The position numbers and the translations under genes were made by a program. A stretch of DNA of 23,279 bases from an uncultured Desulfovibrio sp. (GTDB lineage: Bacteria > Desulfobacterota > Desulfovibrionia > Desulfovibrionales > Desulfovibrionaceae). Below the pieces are notes generated by a model that was not told the DNA's origin, made no database searches, and was given only the letters and a program-made list of their open reading frames with translations. The DNA lies in NCBI GenBank assembly GCA_945871415.1, contig CAMBWG010000001.1, forward strand, positions 1 through 23,279, read 5' to 3'. Of the stretch, positions 1 to 8,440 are shown piece by piece. Within the stretch, counting starts at the first letter, position 1. Each line of letters begins with the position of its first letter.

Positions 1-45
1 AAAATGAAGGAAGATGGGGTGTTCTTTGTGTCAACTTTCGTTTGA
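1..45 (+). CDS. 3' end of an upstream gene (partial)
   Basis: Reading frame 1 is open from the first base and ends with TGA at 43-45. The visible tail is 14 residues, ending in FFVSTFV. The stop lies 14 bases before the preferred drmA ATG and overlaps the alternative TTG start at 42. That spacing fits an operon partner such as the methylase, drmD or drmE gene of a DISARM locus. Too little is visible to identify the product, and the stretch could be chance. Confidence 0.35.
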   Translation, partial: KMKEDGVFFVSTFV

Positions 46-59
46 CAATTTGCCCGCCC

Positions 60-3000
60 ATGTCCACCCCTACCCCTTTTGCCCTTCGCGAAGAACTTAT
101 CGAGCTGCTGCGCCGCGATCTGCTGGGCCCGACCGACGGCCCGGAAGAAGAAATCCTGTCCGGCGAGCGCCTGACACAGCGCTATCTTGTCGGCTGCCTT
201 GCGCCGGGCGGCAGTCGCCCCGGCAAGGACGGGACGCCTCCCGGCTCCGATGACGCCGGAACGGAAGCGGACGACGCGGCGGAAACGGAAACAGGAGCAG
301 ACACGCTGTCCGTCGCCGGCACAGACGAACCAGACGCCCCGGCCGAACGCGAACCCGTGCTGGTAGACAGCCTGCTGCCCTCCTGCGCCGGTTTTTCCTG
401 TCTGGTGGACGGGGAGGAACAGGCCCTGCTGGTGCGTACCTCCTGGGGACGCTACGAATCCGGGGCAAGCCGCCTGCTTAGCGATCCCAAAAGCGGCGGG
501 CCAGTCACGGTCTGGAAGCGGATTCCCGTCACCCCGGCCCCTGTGCGCCTTCCCCTGCGGGAAGGAGAAGACTCGCTCCAGCTTGCGGACAAACAGCCGG
601 TCTGCCTCTGCTGGCGCATACGGCGTCGCGGGGATTTGTGGCATGTGACGCTCTTTCTGCGCAATACGTTCCCGAAACACCGGCACAAGGAAGGCGCCTG
701 CTGGATCTTTCAGGTGGCCATGAGCGCGGAAAGCGACGACGGGCAGCAGCGGCCCGTCTTTGTGCAGCGGCAGGCCGCCGGTATGGGAGATCACAGCCTT
801 CTGGACCCGGACGAGGCGCAGGAGATGGAAGCCCTGGCCCTGCGCTATCGTCATTGCCGTATCTTCGGCAAGGGACACGGCTGCGCCGTCCGGGTGGATC
901 GCGATCCCGGAGATGCGCCGGAGCGGGCGCGCCGCCTGGCGACGGACTTCCTGCCCGTGGCCTGTGTTCCCGGGCAAACGCCCCGTTCCGCACAGGATGA
1001 TCCCCTGCTCGAAGGCATTGTGCTGGATATGAAGGAACTGGCCGCCCTGCCGCGCGAGGGCCTGCGGGACACGCTGGATCGCATCATCCGGGCCTATGCC
1101 GCCTGGGTGGACGCGCTGCCCTCCGGCCTTGCGGGAACGGAGTTCGCCCCCGGAGCCGCCCGGGCGCAGAACGACGCCCGCCGCGCCCTGCAACGCATGC
1201 AGGAGGGCCGGGACGTTCTGCTGCGGGACGCAGCGGCCCTGCGGGCCTTCCGCTTTGCCAACAAGGCCATGTATTACCAGCGCATTCACAGCATCTATGC
1301 CGCCCGCGTACACGGCACGCAGCCCGGCGTCGAAGAACGGAAAAAGCTGCTTAAGGAGACAGACCAGCCCCGTAACCGCAGCTGGCGCCTGTTTCAGCTG
1401 GCCTTTCTGCTCTGCAATGTGCCCACGCTGTCCGATCCGCTGCACCCGGAACGCAGCGGACAGGGATATGACGCCGTGGCCGAACTGCTCTGGTTTGCCA
1501 CCGGCGGCGGCAAGACAGAGGCCTATCTCGGCCTGACGGCCTTCACGCTGGCCATGCGCCGCCTGCATCCCGATCTGGGCGGTCTGGATGCGGAACACGG
1601 CGTGGGGGTCTTCATGCGCTACACCCTGCGGCTGCTGACCCTGCAACAGTTTCAGCGTGCGGCGGCCCTCATCTGCGCCTGCGAGGTGCTGCGCCGGCAG
1701 GACCCGCAGACCTGGGGACAGGAGCCTTTCCGTCTGGGCCTCTGGGTTGGCTCCCGCTCCACCCCCAACACGCTGGAAAGCGCCGCCAGAGAAAAGGACA
1801 GAGGCAGCAGGCACAGCCTCGGCCGCGACTCGTCCGTCATGCAGTTTCGCACCTGCCCCTGGTGCGGCGCGCCCATTACGGAAAACAATGTCTCCATCTC
1901 CAAAGGCACGACAGGCAGCCAGCGCTGCCTGACATATTGCGGCGATCCCGACGGTCAGTGCAGCTTTTCCGCCGCCCGCTCCCCGCAGGAGGGACTGCCC
2001 GTCATGGTCGTGGACGAGGAAATCTACCGGCGGCCCCCTGCCCTGCTCATTTCCACGGTGGACAAGTTCGCTCAGATGCCCTGGAAGGGCGAAGCCGGCA
2101 TGCTCTTCGGCCGGGTGACGGGCCATTGCCCGCGGCACGGCTTTCTGTCCCCCGATGTGGAGGAAAGTCCGGGCGTCGTGCACCGCCGCTACGGTCCGAT
2201 TCCCGAAGCCCGCGTCACGGCGCACGGCTGGCTGCGGCCTCCCGATCTCGTCATACAGGACGAACTGCACCTGATCAGCGGCCCCCTCGGCTCCATGACG
2301 GCCCTGTACGAAAACGCCGTGGATACGCTGTGTCAGTGGCAGTGTGACGGCCGCACCGTGCGCCCGAAGATCATTGCGTCCACTGCCACCATCCGCCGCG
2401 CCGCGGAACAGGTGCGCCGTCTGTTCAATCGCCGGGTCGAGGTCTTTCCGCCGCCCGGCGTGGACAGCCGCGACAACTTCTTTTCCTGCGAGCGGCCCGT
2501 GGATGCCGACTGTCCCGGGCGCGTCTACATGGGTATCTGCGCCATAGGCCGGCGCATGCCGCCTTCCACTGTCCGCCTCTATGCCACGGCTCTGGGCGCG
2601 GCCCAGAAGCTTTTCAATGAACAGGGCGACGCCGCCGATCCCTGGATGACCGCCGTCGGCTATTTCAACTCCATCCGCGAACTGGCCGGAACCCGCCGCC
2701 TGGTGGAAGACGAAGTCCGCAGCCGCCTGGCGGACAAAAAGCCCCGCGGCCTTGCCCCGCGCACGCTCGGCCCGGCCGAGGAGCTGACCTCCCGCCAGAG
2801 CAGCCGGAATATTCCGCTTATTCTGGAGCGGCTGGGCAACAGCTTTTCCGCAAACCAGCCGCGGGAATCAGACTGGAGAAAAAGGCCGTATGATGTCGTG
2901 CTGGCAACCAACATGATTTCCGTGGGCGTGGATATCGAGCGGCTGGGTCTGATGATCATGCTGGGCCAGCCCCGGACCACCTCGGAATACATTCAGGCCA

Positions 3001-3569
3001 GCAGCCGCGTGGGGCGTTCCGCCCGGGCCCCGGGGCTGGTGCTGACCCTGTACAACTGGGCCCGCCCCCGCGACCTTTCGCATTTTGAGGACTTCTACGC
3101 CTACCATGCCGCGTTTCAGCGCCATGTGGAGGCCCTGTCCGTCACGCCCTTTGCCAGCCGGGCGCTGGATCGCGGGCTGGCCGGGGTGCTGCTCTCCCTT
3201 GTCCGTCAGTACACGGTCGTCATGAACGGCAACAAAACCGCCGGCGACCTGCCGCAGAACGAAGCCCTGTTTGCCGAAGCCTGCCGCCTGCTGCTGGAAC
3301 GCGCCTCCGCCATCATGCAGGACAACGACGCCGAAAACAGGCTGAAAAAAGCGCTGGAAAAACTGCGCGACGAATGGCTGACCCGGATACGCAGGCAGAC
3401 TGCCGTCAGTCTGAGCTATGTGCCCGGTTCCTCCACCGCCGGTCTGATGGAAACCCCGGACAAGCCGCAGGCCCCCTTTTCCTGCCCCAACAGCCTGCGC
3501 GACGTGGAAAAAACCGTCAATCTCTTACTGGATACGGACCCAACGGGGCTGTCCCCCCGGGGAGAATAG
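60..3569 (+). CDS. drmA: DISARM helicase DrmA
   Basis: Large superfamily 2 helicase of the DISARM anti-phage system; with DrmB it forms the DNA-sensing core in known systems. From the ATG at 60 the protein has 1169 residues. Visible motifs are Walker A ATGGGKT (480-486), a DEAH-like QDELH (733-737), motif III STAT (774-777) and motif VI QASSRVGR (979-986). A four-cysteine zinc cluster (C599, C602, C627, C634) sits between Walker A and the DEAH-like motif. Residues about 60-110 form an acidic low-complexity linker. No clear Shine-Dalgarno precedes either the ATG at 60 or a TTG at 42; I prefer the ATG because the family-like sequence starts there. The stop is 3 bases from drmB, so the two are surely cotranscribed. 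Family identity rests on these motifs together with the drmB and drmC neighbours. Confidence 0.9.
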   Translation: MSTPTPFALREELIELLRRDLLGPTDGPEEEILSGERLTQRYLVGCLAPGGSRPGKDGTPPGSDDAGTEADDAAETETGADTLSVAGTDEPDAPAEREPVLVDSLLPSCAGFSCLVDGEEQALLVRTSWGRYESGASRLLSDPKSGGPVTVWKRIPVTPAPVRLPLREGEDSLQLADKQPVCLCWRIRRRGDLWHVTLFLRNTFPKHRHKEGACWIFQVAMSAESDDGQQRPVFVQRQAAGMGDHSLLDPDEAQEMEALALRYRHCRIFGKGHGCAVRVDRDPGDAPERARRLATDFLPVACVPGQTPRSAQDDPLLEGIVLDMKELAALPREGLRDTLDRIIRAYAAWVDALPSGLAGTEFAPGAARAQNDARRALQRMQEGRDVLLRDAAALRAFRFANKAMYYQRIHSIYAARVHGTQPGVEERKKLLKETDQPRNRSWRLFQLAFLLCNVPTLSDPLHPERSGQGYDAVAELLWFATGGGKTEAYLGLTAFTLAMRRLHPDLGGLDAEHGVGVFMRYTLRLLTLQQFQRAAALICACEVLRRQDPQTWGQEPFRLGLWVGSRSTPNTLESAAREKDRGSRHSLGRDSSVMQFRTCPWCGAPITENNVSISKGTTGSQRCLTYCGDPDGQCSFSAARSPQEGLPVMVVDEEIYRRPPALLISTVDKFAQMPWKGEAGMLFGRVTGHCPRHGFLSPDVEESPGVVHRRYGPIPEARVTAHGWLRPPDLVIQDELHLISGPLGSMTALYENAVDTLCQWQCDGRTVRPKIIASTATIRRAAEQVRRLFNRRVEVFPPPGVDSRDNFFSCERPVDADCPGRVYMGICAIGRRMPPSTVRLYATALGAAQKLFNEQGDAADPWMTAVGYFNSIRELAGTRRLVEDEVRSRLADKKPRGLAPRTLGPAEELTSRQSSRNIPLILERLGNSFSANQPRESDWRKRPYDVVLATNMISVGVDIERLGLMIMLGQPRTTSEYIQASSRVGRSARAPGLVLTLYNWARPRDLSHFEDFYAYHAAFQRHVEALSVTPFASRALDRGLAGVLLSLVRQYTVVMNGNKTAGDLPQNEALFAEACRLLLERASAIMQDNDAENRLKKALEKLRDEWLTRIRRQTAVSLSYVPGSSTAGLMETPDKPQAPFSCPNSLRDVEKTVNLLLDTDPTGLSPRGE

Positions 3570-3572
3570 CTT

Positions 3573-5393
3573 ATGTCTGTCGTCGGAGAAATTCGCCCCA
3601 GTCAGCTGATGTTCACCTTCGGCGTCGGCGCAACGCTCGATCTGCCGGAGTTCTCGGCCCTTGTCATGGGACTTGATTACTGGAACAGGGACCTGTGCAG
3701 GCCCATCGTCGAAAATCGCCTGCTGGCCGCCGTGCAGCGCATTGTCGGCCCGCAGCTTCGGGAACTGCGCCTGCCTCCCGTGCAGGAAGAAGAAAACGAC
3801 AGCCGGGGCGTGCCCGTCGTCCCCTTCCCCCGCTGGATGCGGTGCAGCGTGTGCGGAGCGCTGGCCCCGCTGGATGACGACCTGTTTGAAAAGCGGGAAT
3901 CCCCGTATCAGTCGGCGCGCTTCGTCCATGCCCACTGCGACCGGATGACCAATCCCCGCAATCCCCCGCGCGCCATTCCTGTGCGCTTTCTGCTGGCCTG
4001 CCCGGACGGGCATCTGTCGGATGTGCCCTGGAACGACTTCATCCATGACGGCGCGCCCTGCGCCCGTCCCGATCTGCATATGAACGAATTCGGCATTACC
4101 GGGGATATTTCGGACATCATGGTCAGCTGTGCCTGCGGCAAAAGAAAGCCGCTCTCGGCGCTGGCCGCCAGACTCAGAGCCGGAGAACCGCCCTATGTCT
4201 GCAGCGGTCTGCATCCCCACCTGCGCCAGCGCGCCGCAACGCCCTGCGAGGCGCGCCCCCAGCTCATCACTCTGGGAGCCTCCAACCTCTGGTTTCCCCA
4301 GACCACCAGCGTGCTTTCCATTCCCGACGAGGAAAGCTCCCTGCGTAAACTCATACGGGATCACTGGGCCGCTCTCCTTGACGTGACCGACGAGAGCACT
4401 GTCAGCTATCTGGCCAGACCGGGCCGCATTGACGCTCTGGCGGATTTTTCTCCGGCCGACGTGCTCCGCGCCATCGAGGAGGAACGCGCCAGTCAGGGAC
4501 AGACTACGCAGCAGACGCCCGACGACATCAAGCTGCCGGAATGGGAAATCTTCAGCGGGCAACGCCAGATTTCCCCCTCGCGCAAACTGGAAACCGCCCC
4601 GCTGGCGGCGCCGTCCGGCTTTGAAGACAGCTTCGGGCCCGGCATGCAGATACCGCGCCTGAGCGAAGTCCGCGCCATGTACGGCTTTACCCGCATCTCG
4701 ACCCAGCAGGAACTGGACCTCGGCATCATCAGCGAGCAGCGCGTAGCCCCGCTGACGCGGGACGCGCCGACCTGGCTTCCGGCCCATGAAAGTTACGGCG
4801 AGGGCATCTTTCTGCGCCTGCGCGAAGACCGCCTTCAGGCCTGGGAGCAGCTCCCTGCCGTGCAGGAACACAACAGGGAATTTCTGCTGGCGCACAAAGC
4901 ATGGCGCGCAAGCCGCCGCTTTCAGGATACGGACGGCGGCTATCCCGGCCTGCGCTTCGTCCTGATCCACTCGCTGGCGCATGCCCTGATGCAGCAAATC
5001 ACCCTGGACTGCGGCTATACGGCCGCCAGCGTCCGCGAACGCCTCTACTGCCGCACCCCGGACATGCCCGGCGGCCCTATGGCCGGCATACTGCTCTATA
5101 CCGCGGGCACGGACAGCGAAGGCACGCTGGGCGGTCTTGTTTCGCTGGGCAACAGGGACACGCTGGGACGCTATCTCACGCAGGCTCTGGAAAATATGCG
5201 CCTCTGCACCTCCGACCCGCTGTGCGCCGAGCGCCTGCCCGAAGCCGACGGACGCGTCATTCAGGGCGCCGCCTGCCATGCCTGCCTGTTTGCTCCCGAA
5301 ACATCCTGTGAATGCGGCAACCGCTATCTGGATCGCAACGTCCTCGTCGAAACCTTTGCCCGACGCTCCTCCGGGCTGGCCTTCTGGAAATAA
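3573..5393 (+). CDS. drmB: DISARM protein DrmB (DUF1998 domain)
   Basis: Partner of DrmA in DISARM. The 606-residue protein begins with the family-typical pattern RxSQL..FGVGATLDLPE. A CxxC pair lies near residue 91 (CSVC) and a second small cysteine cluster (CACG) near 189. The C-terminal third (about 455-600) is the DUF1998 domain: a HSLAHALMQQ helix, a GILLYTAGTDSEGTLGGL core, then a metal-binding-like Cys series (CTSDPLC, CHAC, CECG) near 545-590. DUF1998 occurs fused to or beside helicases in several defence systems. A good ribosome site (GGGGAGAA) lies 7 bases before the ATG. Only 3 bases separate it from drmA and 2 from drmC, so the three form one transcription unit. No frameshift or missing segment is apparent. 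Confidence 0.9.
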   Translation: MSVVGEIRPSQLMFTFGVGATLDLPEFSALVMGLDYWNRDLCRPIVENRLLAAVQRIVGPQLRELRLPPVQEEENDSRGVPVVPFPRWMRCSVCGALAPLDDDLFEKRESPYQSARFVHAHCDRMTNPRNPPRAIPVRFLLACPDGHLSDVPWNDFIHDGAPCARPDLHMNEFGITGDISDIMVSCACGKRKPLSALAARLRAGEPPYVCSGLHPHLRQRAATPCEARPQLITLGASNLWFPQTTSVLSIPDEESSLRKLIRDHWAALLDVTDESTVSYLARPGRIDALADFSPADVLRAIEEERASQGQTTQQTPDDIKLPEWEIFSGQRQISPSRKLETAPLAAPSGFEDSFGPGMQIPRLSEVRAMYGFTRISTQQELDLGIISEQRVAPLTRDAPTWLPAHESYGEGIFLRLREDRLQAWEQLPAVQEHNREFLLAHKAWRASRRFQDTDGGYPGLRFVLIHSLAHALMQQITLDCGYTAASVRERLYCRTPDMPGGPMAGILLYTAGTDSEGTLGGLVSLGNRDTLGRYLTQALENMRLCTSDPLCAERLPEADGRVIQGAACHACLFAPETSCECGNRYLDRNVLVETFARRSSGLAFWK

Positions 5394-5395
5394 TC

Positions 5396-6166
5396 ATGGA
5401 AGACAGTCTGCTGCAGGATATTCACCAGTTCTGTTCCCGTATTCCCGCGCCTCTGGCCCGCAAAATCATCGCCGACCTGCGCCATGACGGCGACCTCCCG
5501 CAGGCTTCCGCCGCGTACAGGCAGCGGTGGGGCCTGAGCAGTGAACTGAGCGCGCTCTTCCAGCGCATCGTCCGCCGGAGTTCTTCTGTCGAAACGCTGG
5601 CTGCCTCTCTGGAAACAGGCGTTTTCTTTGTCTGCAAAAATCAGGAACGCAGCAGCCGCTTTGTCTGGTCCGGCCCTGCGCATATCCTGCATGAGGTCAG
5701 AAAGACGGAGCAGGTTCTGCTCGATCTCATCCAGACCGCACAGCGCGAAATCCTGCTGGTCAGCTTTGCCGCCTACAAGGTCCCGGACCTGCTGCACGCC
5801 CTGCGGCAGGCCCTGCATCGCGGCGTGCAGGTGCGCTTTATTCTGGAAAATACAAGAGACTCCGCCGGACAGCTCAGCCACGACGCCGACAGAGCCTTTA
5901 CCGGTCTCAGAGAGGCCGCCTTCTACCACTGGCCTCTGGAAAAAAGGCCCAGAAACAAGGCGGGAAATCCGGCCAAAATGCACGTAAAATGCGCTGTCAG
6001 CGAAAATGACGTTCTCGTCACCAGCGCCAACCTTACCCGGGACGCCATCGAAAACAATATCGAACTCGGCCTGCTCCTGCATGACAGACAGGAAGCCGCA
6101 AACCTGCTCAGACAGTTTGAAGACCTCATCGCTCAGGGCATTCTGCGCCCCTATGACGGCGGATGA
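5396..6166 (+). CDS. drmC: DISARM protein DrmC (phospholipase D-like)
   Basis: 256-residue PLD-superfamily protein, the third gene of the DISARM core. I chose the ATG at 5396, 2 bases after the drmB stop; the open frame extends further upstream but only inside drmB. The single HKD-type motif is H196-V-K198 followed by TSAN (209-212). The position normally occupied by the HKD aspartate is glutamate (E203), with an aspartate two residues later (D205), so catalytic competence is uncertain. One HKD per chain implies dimerisation if it is active, as in other single-HKD PLD nucleases. In the DISARM literature drmC is, to my knowledge, the least essential core gene. It is the last gene of the plus-strand run; the next gene converges from the other strand. 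Confidence 0.85.
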   Translation: MEDSLLQDIHQFCSRIPAPLARKIIADLRHDGDLPQASAAYRQRWGLSSELSALFQRIVRRSSSVETLAASLETGVFFVCKNQERSSRFVWSGPAHILHEVRKTEQVLLDLIQTAQREILLVSFAAYKVPDLLHALRQALHRGVQVRFILENTRDSAGQLSHDADRAFTGLREAAFYHWPLEKRPRNKAGNPAKMHVKCAVSENDVLVTSANLTRDAIENNIELGLLLHDRQEAANLLRQFEDLIAQGILRPYDGG

Positions 6167-6194
6167 AAATGCTCCCCCTCTCCCTGTTTGAACC

Positions 6195-6265
6195 AGAGCA
6201 TTTCAAACCATACGGCCTGTCGTGCCGCCGCCTCGCGCTTCACATTTTCCACAATTGAAGCGCTC
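6195..6265. repeat. Palindromic intergenic repeat, copy 1
   Basis: Short element with imperfect inverted ends (AGAGCATTTC ... GAAGCGCTCT). It lies between the convergent drmC and ATPase genes. Positions 6199-6223 are identical over 25 bases to 16607-16631 in copy 4, so this is a dispersed family and not a chance hairpin. It may also help terminate transcription from both sides. Confidence 0.7.
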
Positions 6266-6355
6266 TATAAAAACAGCAAGAAACTTATAAAAAATATACA
6301 CGTCTACACATCCCAGCCGTAAGCCCGACAAGCAATATATTTCAAGCCACTGAAG

Positions 6356-7819
6356 CTATACATTCACTCTTGATGTCAACCATGTTTTTACTGAACGTAT
6401 ATAATCTTCCCATCGTTCTGAATACAAGGAAATATCAATAATGTCTCGAACAATATTTTCTTCAGAATCATTTAATTTTTTTCTTATGCCATACAGCCAT
6501 TCATGTGTATTATGTACAGCATTTATCTCTGCGGCAGCCATGGTCAACTCTGATTGTTTATCTCCATTTTCTAATAGCAGAGAGTGAAAAAATTTTTCAG
6601 GTGCTACACCTTCAGGTAAATTAAACTGCGCCAGTAAAGATAATGCCTGATGCCTTTTTTTATCAGCATCGCTTTCTGTGCCGGATAATCTCTTTTTGAT
6701 TTGCGCTAATTTATCATCAGCATTTCTGTATTTATCCCCGTCCAGGACAATGAGCGTATTTGCAGTATCTTCCCCTGAAAGAACTTTTGCTGCCGCCAGC
6801 GTGAAAGCATTTTCGATAGCTCCATATTTTATTACCTCGGCCCTGCCACTAGCACCAAGCATTCTGAGGACTTTTTTAATAACAGCTTTTGCCATCTCAT
6901 CTTCAACATATATTTTTATATCTCTGCAAGTATCACCTGTAAGATTATAGACCAAATCACTACTAATTCTATCATACACAAACATAGTTTCTTTACCATC
7001 TTTATCCTTTACAGAACTAATATACTGAATACCAACATAATCCGTCATGTTTACCATTTCAAGTGAATGTGTCGTAAATATAATTTGAAGCTTTTTTCTA
7101 TCAGCCAGATCAGCCAGTTGTACAATCAGCCGCTTTAAAGAAGAAATATGCAACAACAAATCAATTTCATCTATCAAAATAAGGGAATAAGGTTCGGCAT
7201 TCATTACTGTCTCAAAAATTTTAATTATTCGCTGTTCTCCCGTCCCCATACTGAGAGATGAATATTTGAGGCCCGACCCCAGTTTAACACCAATAAAATG
7301 TTTATTTTTAAACGCATTATCCAATAAACAAGAATAATCTTTATTCAACACGACAGCAGCAGCCTGTATAACCTTCTCAGCGTTCTTATCCGTTCTCTGC
7401 GACGAGCTATATTTTATCCTGCTTTGCAAAGAATTCTTTTCTATTTCAGGCAGACAGCTATCTATACCTATATAGTAAACAATTTTTCTGGGTCTATCTT
7501 CATAACGGGGAGTCCATCTATCTGTTTTCTTTTCATATTTTCTTTCAAAGGGAGATTTTTCTTTTTTGTTCACAACAAGAAACACGCTTCCTGCCCACAG
7601 CGAGTCTGTGTTTGGCACAAAAAATTCAGGGAATTTATGATTTTCTCCCTTTCCATTTACCGGGGGCTGATAGGCACAGGCAAGAGCATGGATGACAGTC
7701 GTTTTTCCAACACCGTTAACGCCCATAATGGCAGTCAGGCGCTTCTCAAAGACAAATTCAACATTTTCCAATCCCTTAAGCTCAGTAAAAGTAACGCTCT
7801 GCAATGTAAATTCATCCAT
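6356..7819 (-). CDS. OLD-like AAA/ABC ATPase with C-terminal TOPRIM domain
   Basis: 487-residue protein with an SMC/ABC-type ATPase followed by a TOPRIM-like nuclease domain, the plan of OLD-family nucleases and related defence ATPases. Seen directly: Walker A GVNGVGKT (33-40), ABC signature-like LSMGTGEQR (189-197), Walker B LILIDEID (213-220) and an FTTHS H-loop (248-252). TOPRIM-like acidic motifs follow: VEDE (305-308) and LDGDK (359-363). The start is supported by AGGAG 7 bases before the ATG and a good promoter further upstream. The gene is visibly AT-rich, unlike the GC-rich genes around it, which indicates recent horizontal transfer. It stands alone with no helicase (GajB-like) or HNH (PtuB-like) partner, so a single-gene abortive-infection role is an inference. 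Exact subfamily unresolved. Confidence 0.8.
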   Translation of the reverse strand: MDEFTLQSVTFTELKGLENVEFVFEKRLTAIMGVNGVGKTTVIHALACAYQPPVNGKGENHKFPEFFVPNTDSLWAGSVFLVVNKKEKSPFERKYEKKTDRWTPRYEDRPRKIVYYIGIDSCLPEIEKNSLQSRIKYSSSQRTDKNAEKVIQAAAVVLNKDYSCLLDNAFKNKHFIGVKLGSGLKYSSLSMGTGEQRIIKIFETVMNAEPYSLILIDEIDLLLHISSLKRLIVQLADLADRKKLQIIFTTHSLEMVNMTDYVGIQYISSVKDKDGKETMFVYDRISSDLVYNLTGDTCRDIKIYVEDEMAKAVIKKVLRMLGASGRAEVIKYGAIENAFTLAAAKVLSGEDTANTLIVLDGDKYRNADDKLAQIKKRLSGTESDADKKRHQALSLLAQFNLPEGVAPEKFFHSLLLENGDKQSELTMAAAEINAVHNTHEWLYGIRKKLNDSEENIVRDIIDISLYSERWEDYIRSVKTWLTSRVNV

Positions 7820-7849
7820 AACAGACTCCTGTCAAAAAATATATTTTAT

Positions 7850-7878
7850 TTTATACAAAAAAAATCTTACCTGAGCAA
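7850..7878 (-). promoter_or_regulatory. Sigma-70-like promoter of the ATPase gene
   Basis: On the minus strand a -35 box TTGCTC (7873-7878) and a -10 box TATAAA (7850-7855) are separated by exactly 17 bases, in an AT-rich tract. The -10 box ends about 30 bases before the ATG, and AGGAG lies between them. This implies independent transcription of the ATPase gene. Confidence 0.55.
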
Positions 7879-8080
7879 GGAACACGATACGATTATTTTT
7901 ATGAAAGCACTTCTCATTGTACAGGAATTCAGGGCATCACGCCACCGGGCCTCGCCAGGTCCAAAACCTCGCACCAACTTTTCCTGCTTCCCCACAAGCG
8001 CGGAAAGCAGAAAAAGCAAATCGCCGGATACAAAAAAGCCCTCACGAAAATTTCCGTACCGGTTTCTATGCACCAAAGTC

Positions 8081-8133
8081 GGTCAGGAAATCAGAACTCC
8101 TGACCTGCTGATTACTAGTCAGGCACCAGCTCA
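8081..8133 (-). pseudogene. tRNA-Thr-like 3' fragment (possible att scar)
   Basis: On the minus strand the segment reads like a tRNA from the D arm to the T arm. It has an AGCTGGT D-loop-like string and an anticodon arm CTGA-CTAGTAA-TCAG (8108-8122, formal anticodon AGT). A CAGGTC variable region follows, then a T-arm-like hairpin (8081-8088 pairs with 8098-8105, 9-base loop). The T loop departs from TTCRANN, the D arm is shortened and no 5' acceptor strand is present, so it is not a working tRNA. Partial tRNA copies are common where integrative elements have inserted. The direction of any element cannot be settled from this fragment alone. Confidence 0.4.
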
Positions 8134-8440
8134 ACAAAAACAATACGTTACAAAACTCTTACTCCATTGACGTGGAGCAGGGTCTTTTTTATATGAAGAT
8201 AGATAAAAATGTAAGCTGCGCTCGTTGCCGTCATCATTGCCGTTGCTCTCCTGCCGGGGAAAAAGGCGCCTGTCCGTGACCGTATGCAGGGACGATCCTT
8301 CATGCCCAAAGGCTGGGCATCGCGCGGGAAAAATACAAGGTGACCATTGAGAGCTCAAGATAAAAACAAATATCGATCTGGACAGGTGCTGCACCTGCCC
8401 ACCGCAACAAGATGCAGCAGAAGTGACAGAAGGGGGAGAG
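8134..8440. other. Intergenic region with two small palindromes
   Basis: No convincing gene. Two perfect hairpins occur: ATGCCCA/TGGGCAT (8302-8320, 5-base loop) and CAGGTGC-T-GCACCTG (8383-8397). The second lies about 45 bases before the start at 8441 and could be an operator. A weak promoter-like pair (TTGAGA at 8347, TATCGA at 8371) overlaps this area. A weaker hairpin (CTCCA/TGGAG, 8162-8177) followed a few bases later by a T run sits next to the tRNA fragment. Confidence 0.3.

Noticed and set aside
3525..5279. 584-residue minus-strand frame
   Set aside because: Antisense shadow of drmB with no recognisable motif.
7424..8170. 248-residue plus-strand frame ending in GQEIRTPDLLITSQ
   Set aside because: Antisense to the ATPase; the ending is the well-known spurious translation of a tRNA-like sequence, which is how the fragment was noticed.
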